DNA from: a virus
Length of the DNA stretch: 21,175 nt
Virus record (IMG/VR): IMGVR_UViG_3300025168_000819
Span: 1-21,175 of that record
Strand: one strand, 5' to 3'
Position numbers and translations under genes: made by a program. Below, in pieces: positions 9,264-16,963 of this stretch (position 1 is its first letter; every line of letters starts with the position of its first letter). The notes beneath the pieces were generated by a model that ran no database searches, had not been told where the DNA came from, and was given only the letters and a program-made list of their open reading frames with translations.

Positions 9264-9863
9264 CTATCCTGTTTTAGTTGGATCTGCTGGTTGCTGTCTA
9301 GTCATACTTTTACCAGTACCATAACCACCCAGTGCCGCAGTACCCATCCCAAACATTTTAGATTCCGCTGATTGACTCCCGCTTCTTGGTAGTCCCATTA
9401 TATTACTCTTAGCTGTATACCACCTATTGTGTTTGTCTCTTTCTAAGTTATCCCAAGAACCTTTTCGTTTCTTTTCTCCCCTCATAAAGTTGTTCTCTAT
9501 GTCATTTAAACTACCAAGAACTCCTCTTTTATGATTAGCAAGTATTGAGTCGGATGTTTGTCCTCCTCCACCCATCTTTTCAAAGTTCATGGCTACGATT
9601 GAAGATTCGTTTCTTTTAGCTTCTATAGAGAGTTGTAACTTAGCATCAGCAGCATCTTCCGCAGACTCAAATCCTGCCTCTGCTATATTAATCTGTTCAT
9701 CATGTAATGCACCTACATCTCTTTTCATACCTGCTATCTGCATTTCTTCATTCTGTGCTGCCATAGCATTCTGTTGATTTACTGCATCTTGCTGTGCCTG
9801 TTGTTGCTGTTGCTGTTGCACCATTGACAGAGCCATCATCCCTGCTGTAACTGGATCACACAT
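9264..9863 (-). CDS. Internal virion protein, gp14-like
   Basis: A 199-residue protein matching T7 gp14 (196 residues) in position, length and character: an MC start, a short hydrophobic N-terminal patch (PVTAGMMALSMV), a long Ala/Gln-rich helix, and a Gly/Ser/Lys-rich C-terminus ending PTKTG, like the T7 end in TKTGR. T7 gp14 is ejected first and forms the outer-membrane part of the DNA channel. Residues 16-22 are a run of seven glutamines. Its ATG lies eight bases inside the upstream gp13-like gene (ATGTGTGA), with AAAGGAG seven bases before it. The family assignment is fairly secure from context and overall pattern. Confidence 0.8.
   Translation of the reverse strand: MCDPVTAGMMALSMVQQQQQQQAQQDAVNQQNAMAAQNEEMQIAGMKRDVGALHDEQINIAEAGFESAEDAADAKLQLSIEAKRNESSIVAMNFEKMGGGGQTSDSILANHKRGVLGSLNDIENNFMRGEKKRKGSWDNLERDKHNRWYTAKSNIMGLPRSGSQSAESKMFGMGTAALGGYGTGKSMTRQQPADPTKTG
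9798..9818 (-). repeat. Glutamine-codon microsatellite in gp14-like gene
   Basis: Seven consecutive CAA/CAG codons encode a polyglutamine run just after the hydrophobic N-terminal patch. Mixed codon use (CAA and CAG interleaved) makes simple slippage less likely than in a pure triplet repeat. Confidence 0.85.
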
Positions 9864-10323
9864 AACTTCTCTCCTTTAAGAATAAATTAAATGGTATTTT
9901 GTCTTCTCCAAACTCAGGTTCCCTATTAATCAAATTGAACCCTAATCTTTGTAACCACTTTGAGGTAGTGGTATTTCTCTCATCTACATAGTTAAACACA
10001 GTTTTAAACTCCTTAAGAAACAATTCAAGATACTCTTTTGATACCTCATAAAAACCTTTTTTGTATTTAGTTAGATTGTCTGATCCCATTAACCATACTA
10101 CTCCAGTGTCTTCTTTCATCTTAGACACCCCAAATATACCTACAATGTCCATATTTAAAAAGAGAGTATAGCAGTTACCTTTTGACAAGTTAAATCCATC
10201 TAAAAGAGCTTCAATAGGTTTAAACCTTCCAGCACTCCATATCTCTTGTTTATCCACTTCTCTCATTATCTTAGACAACACTAAACAATCGTGTTCCTTT
10301 GTTTTACGTACTGTGTACTTCAT
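9856..10323 (-). CDS. gp13-like internal protein with GNAT-type fold
   Basis: A 155-residue protein directly after tail tubular protein B, where T7 has gene 13 (138 residues, a protein needed for infectious particles). Pattern agreement with T7 gp13 is clear: a strand pair with DIVGIFGV (residues 59-66), then VVWLMGSDNL (75-84) against the T7 CWFVTSDQVW, a helix, then FNYVDERNTTTSKWLQRLGF (110-129) against the T7 LWNYVWVGNTSHIRFLKTIG. The layout is that of a GNAT acyltransferase, but the usual acetyl-CoA loop (Q/R-x-x-G-x-G/A) is not visible, so it may be non-catalytic. It starts by a TAATG overlap with the previous gene and has AAAGGA four bases upstream. Confidence 0.82.
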   Translation of the reverse strand: MKYTVRKTKEHDCLVLSKIMREVDKQEIWSAGRFKPIEALLDGFNLSKGNCYTLFLNMDIVGIFGVSKMKEDTGVVWLMGSDNLTKYKKGFYEVSKEYLELFLKEFKTVFNYVDERNTTTSKWLQRLGFNLINREPEFGEDKIPFNLFLKERSYV

Positions 10324-13300
10324 TAGATCCTTTGGTTCCTAAGTACCTGCATTGCTTCCCAGTCAGCAGACTGTAGTGCTACTGGGTACCATGAGTCGCT
10401 AGTCACAGTTATTTTAACATCTTTACTGTTGACATACACAGGTACTCTGAACACTCCTGTGTCGAGGGTCTTGTTACCTAATAGAGATGAACCCACAATA
10501 ACACCTGTGAACTCACTTGTTGTAATGTCTCTGTATAAAGCATCATGAGGTTTTGGTGAGACCCTTACTCTGAAGTACCCAGTTTTATCATAGTATATCT
10601 CAAAGTTTCTCATTTGTAATCTACCTGAGTTAATTGAGTTATCATTGTTCTTAAGGAACTGCTCAGAGAACTGGTATTCAAAATCGTATGGTATTCCTGC
10701 GTAAATGACTGGAGAAGTGTTACCTCTTTGTATAGAAAGGTCAGTACCTTTAACTAAATAAGATGCAACTAAAGAAGCGCTTACTTGTTCTCCTGTCTCT
10801 ACAATGTACTGGACTTCTCTTTCATTAAATGTTAAGACTTTTTGATCTTTCCATTTTGCATCTTCAGATACAGAAGGAGAGACTACTATAGTAGCTTGAT
10901 TAGCAGTATCAGTTTCCTCAGTGTCTATTACTTCATAGACTTTCCCTCCTGACGCTTCTGCTGTAAACGTTTGTCCTACTCTTGGAGAGAAGTCTCCTGC
11001 TGTATCTAACCCACTTACAGTAATCTTAGATCCAAATAATTTAGTAAACCCTTCTACTTTATGTGTACCTCCTACAGAACCAGTATTAGTTATATCTACA
11101 GCACTCGAATTTTTAATAGCTGACACCTTAAAAGTTCCTGCATCTATATTAGCATCTATCACAAAATAAGTTGTTAATAATGCTAGTCCTCCGGGTAATG
11201 TACCGTCTGTTTTAAATTGGACTGTATCTTCGTTTTCTAATTTATGCCCTGTTGCTGTTAAAACATCAGTTGTAGCCGCAGTACATGTTAGAATAGTGGA
11301 TGGATCAAGAGCAGGTGTAACTTTAACACTTGTATCTGTTACCTTATCCCAATCCACATCTGTGTAAGGTGTTAAACTAGAGATAGTTACATCAGCAGTA
11401 TTATTTGTACTACCCGGATCAGTCAGTCTAATTACATTAGTAGCTGCATAACCTGTACCTAGTGCAGTTGTGTACACAGTAGGATTACCACCAGAGTCAG
11501 TTGTTATTGAGAAAGTCCTACCTGCACCTGAAGTCCCACCTTGATTTGCTGTTACTGCTACTGCAATTGGAACAGCTACAGTTCCTTGATTAACTGCCCA
11601 AGCTGCTGAAGGTGCAGGAGTTGAATCCACAACTAGACTTCCGTTAGTCAGTTTAACTCTCCTGTCTAGTCGTATTCCTATCTTATCATCTTCAACTGCG
11701 GTTGCACTATCTACAGACAAGTTAAGTTTCTCTAGGTACACTTTATCGTTAGCTCCGTTACCTCGTCTGAATAGTATGAAGGCAACTGAACCAACAAAGG
11801 CAACATCTATTACATCTGCATCAAATGTCCACTTAGACCACGAAGACTGTAGTTTCTCTTTGTCATTATAGTAGTACTTATAGACAGCCACTACTTTTCT
11901 ATTTGTACTAGATAGAACAATTAGGACTTCTTCATTAGAGGATACAGCAAGTTTCTTAACAACTCCATCAATGTACTCAGGTACATGAGCAGAAATCTCA
12001 TTTGCATCATTTGTTTGAGAAGCTACATCAATGAAGTACTCTCGGATACCTGAGTATGCCCCACGTTGAAATGGAAAGAAGATGGTTTTACCAGCCGCAA
12101 CAGGCTTTGCATCCGTAGAGGTCTCAAAATTGGTTGCAACGTCAACTGTTACTGAGGTAGGGGTAAGGAACTGGTCAGACGTTAGTTTGAACTGCTGGAG
12201 ATCTGAGAACAATATGAGGCTTTCCTGAAAGGGGATAGCAGATTTAAGTATGGCAACTTGGTTATTACTAACTGCCACATCAATAACTGCTGTATCTAAA
12301 ACGGATAGTACAGTAGTGTGGAAAAAGTTAAAGTATGATCCAACCTCAGACAGTATAACGTTCTCATCAGAAACAAAGCCTAGTCTGTTTCGGTGGAAGA
12401 ATATGTCATTAATTGTGTATAAAGGGTCATCACCTGTGTAGTTTGCAAATGAAGGAAATGGGTTTGTGTTGGTATCACCTTTCTCTCGTGTTCCCCATGT
12501 AACAGTTTCAAGTACAAAGTATATTGAGTCTGCTACTCCATTTACTGTGCCAAAGTTCTTAAACAACTGAACTGGCATCGTATTATTTTTTATGGTTGTC
12601 CTAGCATTTGTCAATAGATTAGTATTATTATGTTTTCCATTTCCATCATCAGCTACCCCACCCGGATACACAGGTTGAGCAGTCTCTTTCCATACACCAT
12701 CCATCCATGCTACGAAGTAGTCATCCTGACCACTTGAGCGGTCACCAGAAACCTTTGCAACAAATCCAGAGGGAACCTTAGACCCCGGTAAGTAACCAAA
12801 CTGTGCTACCTCATCGTGTCCATTAAGTGCTCTCATGTACGAGTCACCTTTACCATCTGTTACTTCTACTGTGAAGGGGTACCTACTATTTTTAATGTGG
12901 ATGATACTCTCACTACCTTTTAAATCAACACCATCTGCATTCTTAACTGTGAAGTATTGTCCGTTTTCGGCTGTAGAGTCGGAAAATCCTTTTAGTCCAG
13001 CAGAACCATTTTTCATTGTAGTAGCATTAGAACCTACGGCTGTACCTGTGTATGTACCTTTACCAACTACACCCATGTCACCAGTGTATACAGCATTATC
13101 TGCATAAGAATTGGTATCACTAGGATTAATTTTATTTCCTTCTTGGTCGTAAACATCTTGTGCTCCATCAACATTTACTGTAGCTGCCACATTTGTTCCC
13201 GGTGTAGGTAAGTCAACCTTTACCACCTTATGTTTAGTACCGCCCCAAAACAAGTTGTATGCAATATTTGATACAACAACTGCTTGTGAATTGTTTATGG

Positions 13301-14069
13301 ATTCGTTGTTACCAGAAGTTCCAGCTCCAGCCTGTGACTTAACTTTGTTATCAGGGGTTCTGAATTGGAACTCAGTTGTGTTTCTTGGAGCAGCATCATT
13401 ATCCATTACTCCATCTGAGTCAACATTAAACTCTTTAATGGTTATCTTGTAATCTGCACCATAGTCTCCCACTTTAAAATAAACAAGTGATTCATAATCT
13501 CTATCTGTTGTAAGGGATGCTCTGGAAGTATCCTGTTCTACTAACTTAGTTTTATTAAGTAAGAATGTAAAGTCGGCAATAGTTGTGGCAGATAACTTAT
13601 TAGGCTTAAATACCTCTTTAAGCCCAAAGTTACTCAGGTACTTCTGTACCTCAGTAAATGAAGCCATTGAATCTGATCCAGTTATGCTATTAGATGTAGT
13701 TGCATTCTTAATAAATACCTCTTCACCTGCTTTACCTGTTGCATAACCTGTAAGATCAATTAACTTCATCTCTGTTGGGACAGTAGAGGTTGCTCCATTT
13801 GTACCATTAGTATTTCCACCTTTAACAATCATGGCGTAGGCTTCATCCTCAGATCTTCTGATGGTATGAATAAACACATCATCACTATCACTAGATGTTA
13901 CACCTGTTATCTCAGAGATATGCTCAGTACAAGGTCGTTTCTCTAGTCCTCTTGCAATGTGGGATAGTCCGTTTACCTGTGTTTCACCTTGTGTTGGTAA
14001 CCTGAGTGTCGCAGGTTGTTGCGATACCCCATTAATTAGACTGGGGATTGTTCCTGATATTAATGGCAT
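10323..14069 (-). CDS. Tail tubular protein B (gp12-like), enlarged
   Basis: Homologue of T7 gp12, which forms the hexameric nozzle of the tail. The start is diagnostic (PSLINGVSQQPATLRLPTQG, residues 9-28), as are the core blocks NDIFFHRNRLGFVSDENVILS (554-574, a longer conserved stretch) and the C-terminus DSWYPVALQSADWEAM. At 1248 residues it is about 450 longer than the T7 protein. Extra material lies in a Gly/Asn-rich beta region (about 210-400) and two modules at about 835-900 (FSITTDSGGNPTVYTTALG, GTGYAATNVI) and 925-1006 (TATGHKLENEDTVQF, GTLPGGLALLTTYFVI), which look like small beta domains seen in other phage structural proteins. Its stop precedes the next gene by a TAATG overlap. 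AAGGA in the upstream stop-codon region serves as ribosome site. Confidence 0.93.
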   Translation of the reverse strand: MPLISGTIPSLINGVSQQPATLRLPTQGETQVNGLSHIARGLEKRPCTEHISEITGVTSSDSDDVFIHTIRRSEDEAYAMIVKGGNTNGTNGATSTVPTEMKLIDLTGYATGKAGEEVFIKNATTSNSITGSDSMASFTEVQKYLSNFGLKEVFKPNKLSATTIADFTFLLNKTKLVEQDTSRASLTTDRDYESLVYFKVGDYGADYKITIKEFNVDSDGVMDNDAAPRNTTEFQFRTPDNKVKSQAGAGTSGNNESINNSQAVVVSNIAYNLFWGGTKHKVVKVDLPTPGTNVAATVNVDGAQDVYDQEGNKINPSDTNSYADNAVYTGDMGVVGKGTYTGTAVGSNATTMKNGSAGLKGFSDSTAENGQYFTVKNADGVDLKGSESIIHIKNSRYPFTVEVTDGKGDSYMRALNGHDEVAQFGYLPGSKVPSGFVAKVSGDRSSGQDDYFVAWMDGVWKETAQPVYPGGVADDGNGKHNNTNLLTNARTTIKNNTMPVQLFKNFGTVNGVADSIYFVLETVTWGTREKGDTNTNPFPSFANYTGDDPLYTINDIFFHRNRLGFVSDENVILSEVGSYFNFFHTTVLSVLDTAVIDVAVSNNQVAILKSAIPFQESLILFSDLQQFKLTSDQFLTPTSVTVDVATNFETSTDAKPVAAGKTIFFPFQRGAYSGIREYFIDVASQTNDANEISAHVPEYIDGVVKKLAVSSNEEVLIVLSSTNRKVVAVYKYYYNDKEKLQSSWSKWTFDADVIDVAFVGSVAFILFRRGNGANDKVYLEKLNLSVDSATAVEDDKIGIRLDRRVKLTNGSLVVDSTPAPSAAWAVNQGTVAVPIAVAVTANQGGTSGAGRTFSITTDSGGNPTVYTTALGTGYAATNVIRLTDPGSTNNTADVTISSLTPYTDVDWDKVTDTSVKVTPALDPSTILTCTAATTDVLTATGHKLENEDTVQFKTDGTLPGGLALLTTYFVIDANIDAGTFKVSAIKNSSAVDITNTGSVGGTHKVEGFTKLFGSKITVSGLDTAGDFSPRVGQTFTAEASGGKVYEVIDTEETDTANQATIVVSPSVSEDAKWKDQKVLTFNEREVQYIVETGEQVSASLVASYLVKGTDLSIQRGNTSPVIYAGIPYDFEYQFSEQFLKNNDNSINSGRLQMRNFEIYYDKTGYFRVRVSPKPHDALYRDITTSEFTGVIVGSSLLGNKTLDTGVFRVPVYVNSKDVKITVTSDSWYPVALQSADWEAMQVLRNQRI

Positions 14070-14075
14070 TGTTCC

Positions 14076-14687
14076 TTATGATAAAAGTGCACTTCCATTG
14101 TCTCTTTCTAGTACTCTGTAGACATCGTAACTGTCAAATATAGTGTAGTCTCCAACATTAGATTCGTACTCTACCAGTTCAGACCACGCTTGTCCTTCGT
14201 CCTCTTGAAAGAACCTATGTAACTCACCTGATCCCACTACTCTGTCGTGGAACACACGAGCAGACCTGATTGCTATGAATCTTCGTGCGGCCTCTGGTAA
14301 GGATTCAAAGTTAAAGTATGTTATAGTATTTACTGTTACGTCCTCTGTAAAAATATGGGTGTTATTTTCTCTGTCATAAAGCATATTATCTCGTTCAATA
14401 ATATCCTTTTCACTACTTCTCACTTTACTAGTTGTGTCTATTCGTAAAATACTAGCACCTAGTTTTATTAGACCACTAGTATTAGGAGGTAGTTTAACGC
14501 CAAAATCTGTATTAAAAGTCCAACCTTTAGATTGAACGGCTCTTGATGTGTTATTTAGAATATCTTTTGCAATGGCAGCATCAGAACGACCAGCTAGATT
14601 AATCAAATCATTAACCTTATACTCCCCAATAGTCATCAGCATTAAATTTACTGCCTCTAACTCAGACATTCTTTTTAAGTCTGCCAT
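14076..14687 (-). CDS. Tail tubular protein A (gp11-like)
   Basis: A 203-residue homologue of T7 gp11 (196 residues), the adaptor ring between portal and nozzle. Supporting features are an N-terminal helix set (LEAVNLMLMTIGEYKVNDL), the block RAVQSKGWTFNTDFGVKLPP, and the central YFNFESLPEAARRFIAIRSAR with a downstream acidic segment, all typical of the family. It is the first gene after the capsid terminator; its ribosome site AAGGA (seven bases before ATG) directly follows the terminator's U-tract. It must be reached by read-through of that terminator or by a promoter I cannot see. The next gene begins six bases after its stop. Confidence 0.93.
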   Translation of the reverse strand: MADLKRMSELEAVNLMLMTIGEYKVNDLINLAGRSDAAIAKDILNNTSRAVQSKGWTFNTDFGVKLPPNTSGLIKLGASILRIDTTSKVRSSEKDIIERDNMLYDRENNTHIFTEDVTVNTITYFNFESLPEAARRFIAIRSARVFHDRVVGSGELHRFFQEDEGQAWSELVEYESNVGDYTIFDSYDVYRVLERDNGSALLS

Positions 14688-14700
14688 TTTATTTCCTTGT

Positions 14701-14736
14701 AAAAAAAAGGGAGTACCTTATAACAAAGTACTCCCT
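14701..14736 (-). terminator. Intrinsic terminator after the capsid gene (T-phi position)
   Basis: Read on the minus strand, a perfect 9-bp stem AGGGAGTAC/GTACTCCCT encloses an 11-base loop and runs directly into a T tract (14707 down to 14701). It lies 15 bases after the capsid stop codon, where T7 has its single late terminator T-phi, which lowers expression of tail and core genes relative to capsid. The match of stem, U-tract and place makes this a strong call. Confidence 0.93.
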
Positions 14737-14751
14737 AAGAGTTATTAGCTG

Positions 14752-15984
14752 TTAAGTTACAGCATGTATTGACACAGCACACGCAGGTCGCAATACGTTG
14801 TGACCCATTGCATACTTAGATACAACTAGTGTACCCTGTCGGTTAATTTGGTACTCAGACTCAACTGAGAGATCCATTAACTTCACAGTAGCAACTGCAT
14901 CTTTAGTCATAACAAGTGCACGAGTTTCTAGTGCAACATTAGATATATGCTGAGATGCACCTGATGCAAATGTATGTGCCCCAGCAGGTACACCATACTG
15001 AGTAGTACGACCAGAACCATGATCTTTAGCAAGTGGTGCTGGTGCAGCAGTATTAGCAGCAACTTCTTTATGAGTGACTGGCTTTCCTGCTGTTAATGCT
15101 GAGTTAGTCGATGCCTGATACCACAGGTTAGATACCCATGTGTTCCCAGAGCTAAAGTAACCAAGATGATTAGTTACATAGATCGGCATACCAAGAATTT
15201 GTGGTACTTGACCTCCAGCTATAGAACCTCCACCACCAACATCTCTGTTGAAGATTGCAAAGTCAACCATATCAGTTGCACTTGAGACTTTGAATAAGTC
15301 GTAGTACATGTCTGTTGGCATAACAACAAACGGATCACCCGGAACATCGTGGTTATCAAAGATACGCCTTGCATCCATGATAGCTTGAACAATGTGTTTT
15401 GGGTTACGTATGTCTGCTGCTGCTGATCCACAAACCACGTTAGGTGTGAAGTCCTCATCATCAAGAATATCTAAATCACCTTGAATCATACCTGCAACTT
15501 CAGCGATTGTTTTAGTTTCGCATAAAGATGCTTTAAGAGCAAGTCTCAAGATATTTTCATCAGCAACCTTAGAGAGTCCAAAACCCGCTTCTTGGGTGTA
15601 GACGCTTCTAATGTCATAATGACGCATAGCTTCATCAATACTAGGGATGAACTGTGCGTTGATTAAGAGATCATCAACCGCAATAACTCGTTCAGCTTGC
15701 TTGGAAGCCGTTGGAACTATCTCGTTACCCGGTGTGTGATAAGCGGCATCACGATATTTACCAGTCATCGGAAACTGTGCTGATTTACCTTTAGAGATCG
15801 TGCGGACACGATGCAAAGGCATCATTATGTTCTTCGACTGAAACGATGTCAATACTTCACCAGCGTACAGTTTTAGGAATAGTTCCCTAGAACCTATTGT
15901 ACTATTGGTTGCCGCATTGACCATACCAGAACGATGAATACCACCTTCAACGTTACTGGCAACGCTAGAATAATTTGTAGCCAT
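14752..15984 (-). CDS. Major capsid protein (gp10-like, HK97 fold family)
   Basis: A 410-residue homologue of the T7 major capsid protein (345 residues). Key matches are GEVLTSFQ (42-49), RTISKGKSAQFP (61-72, T7 has RSISSGKSAQFP), MRHYDIRSVYTQEAGFGLS in the E-loop/backbone region, and the C-terminal YAMGHNVLRP (T7 YAMGHGGLRP). The extra length lies mainly before the C-terminal third, in an Ala/Gly-rich segment (TAAPAPLAKDHGSG). It is preceded by a good ribosome site (AAGGA eight bases before ATG) and the longest gap in the window (126 bases), and followed by an intrinsic terminator, so it can form its own abundant transcript. I see no clear 10B-type frameshift extension, because the terminator follows at once. 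Confidence 0.96.
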   Translation of the reverse strand: MATNYSSVASNVEGGIHRSGMVNAATNSTIGSRELFLKLYAGEVLTSFQSKNIMMPLHRVRTISKGKSAQFPMTGKYRDAAYHTPGNEIVPTASKQAERVIAVDDLLINAQFIPSIDEAMRHYDIRSVYTQEAGFGLSKVADENILRLALKASLCETKTIAEVAGMIQGDLDILDDEDFTPNVVCGSAAADIRNPKHIVQAIMDARRIFDNHDVPGDPFVVMPTDMYYDLFKVSSATDMVDFAIFNRDVGGGGSIAGGQVPQILGMPIYVTNHLGYFSSGNTWVSNLWYQASTNSALTAGKPVTHKEVAANTAAPAPLAKDHGSGRTTQYGVPAGAHTFASGASQHISNVALETRALVMTKDAVATVKLMDLSVESEYQINRQGTLVVSKYAMGHNVLRPACAVSIHAVT

Positions 15985-16110
15985 TTTGTTTTTCCTTAGA
16001 TTATTAGTTATTGATTAATAACTCGGAAATCTAGGTCTCACAAAGTTCAGTACAGAGTTGTCCCACGCATGAGGCTTAGTCTTACTTTTCGATTCGTCCT
16101 TATTTCTTTG
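15985..16110 (-). promoter_or_regulatory. Leader region between scaffold and capsid genes
   Basis: The longest gap between genes here. On the minus strand it holds (1) 31 sense codons in frame with the scaffold after its TAA stop, ending at a TAA at 16015-16017; (2) a possible sigma70-like promoter, TTGTGA (16043-16038), 17 bases, then TATTAA (16020-16015), a modest match; (3) an AT-rich hairpin AGTTATT-AATC-AATAACT on 16006-16023; (4) the capsid ribosome site. T7 has promoter phi10 here, but I see no sequence like the T7 consensus. Any promoter function is inference. Confidence 0.35.
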
Positions 16111-16938
16111 TTAGAGCACGTTGGAATTTCCCAACCTTTGTGCAACCCTTGCTCTATAAGCTGGATCGCTTGTATACTTCGGATCGCTCATTGCCGAAGT
16201 AACCTGTGCTAGTGATTCGTAACGAGGAGCTACGTCCTGTCCAACCTCACCAGACATTAGTGCTGGAGGTACACCCTCCGAATTCTGGTAGCGGGCATAT
16301 AGTCCCGCAACTGCAAACTGAGTATTAGCATCTAAGTTTTCTAGTTGTTTATTAAATGCTTCAACTTCCCATGATTGTAGATTGTCATTAGCCCATTCTA
16401 ACATATCATTATAGTTTTGTTCTCCACCAACATTAGAATGTACTGTATCTATATTTTGATCCCTAAGTGCTTCTTGACCAGAGATCCAAGTACTAGCTAC
16501 GTCCTCACTAATACCCGCTTCTGAAAGTGCTTCAAGAGCTTCCTTAGATAGTGTACCTGTGTTGTTATACTCCTCTTGGAATGTTGAGAAGTCCAACCCT
16601 TTATCATCAAGTAGTTGATGTACTTGGGATGGGGTGGTCTCTTGTATTGCAGGTACCTCTTCATCTTGAAACCTTTGTTCTTCTACCTGTTGTTCTCTTT
16701 CTTCTGAACCAGAGTGAAACTGTTGTTCCAAACTTTTGTATGCTTGTGCTAACTCTTCAGCAGAGTTAAACTTCTCTGGAAGCCACTCAGGTCTACTCTC
16801 GTCCCTAGTGTATGTCTCTTCTTCATTGTCAAATGTTTGAATAGGTTCTTCTACTTTAGCCAGCATTTCATGAACGTGAGCTGGATCACCTACTTCGTTG
16901 ACACCTTCGCCTTGGTATGTTTGTACATCATCTACCAT
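16111..16938 (-). CDS. Capsid assembly scaffold protein (gp9-like)
   Basis: A 275-residue acidic, Gln/Glu-rich, mainly helical protein matching T7 gp9 (307 residues), which guides procapsid assembly and is removed before packaging. Residues 50-57 (PEWLPEKF), followed by NSAEELAQAYKSLEQQF, are a hallmark of this family in marine T7-like phages. YVN-like ISGQEALRDQN in the middle matches the T7 IRGQEALVEQY, and the C-terminus MSDPKYTSDPAYRARVAQRL parallels the T7 MSDPRYRTDANYRRQVEQK, ending NSNVL against DSNF. The natural end therefore agrees with the family, although an in-frame 31-codon open stretch follows the stop. The ribosome site is AAGGA six bases before ATG, 25 bases after the portal gene. 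Confidence 0.94.
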   Translation of the reverse strand: MVDDVQTYQGEGVNEVGDPAHVHEMLAKVEEPIQTFDNEEETYTRDESRPEWLPEKFNSAEELAQAYKSLEQQFHSGSEEREQQVEEQRFQDEEVPAIQETTPSQVHQLLDDKGLDFSTFQEEYNNTGTLSKEALEALSEAGISEDVASTWISGQEALRDQNIDTVHSNVGGEQNYNDMLEWANDNLQSWEVEAFNKQLENLDANTQFAVAGLYARYQNSEGVPPALMSGEVGQDVAPRYESLAQVTSAMSDPKYTSDPAYRARVAQRLGNSNVL

Positions 16939-16963
16939 AGTCTTTCCTTCTTAATGTGTGTTG

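Noticed and set aside
11815-11840. AAGTGGACATTT inside the nozzle gene, similar to the candidate element
   Set aside because: It encodes the conserved SKWTFDAD stretch of the nozzle protein and lacks the downstream half of the element, so chance within coding sequence is more likely.
15219-15464. An 81-codon minus-strand frame within the capsid gene
   Set aside because: Out of frame within a clearly recognised capsid coding sequence; no support for overlapping expression.
15985-16110. A third copy of the TGGACATTTA element before the capsid gene
   Set aside because: Only the AATAAC end and scattered bases match; the TGGACATT core is missing.
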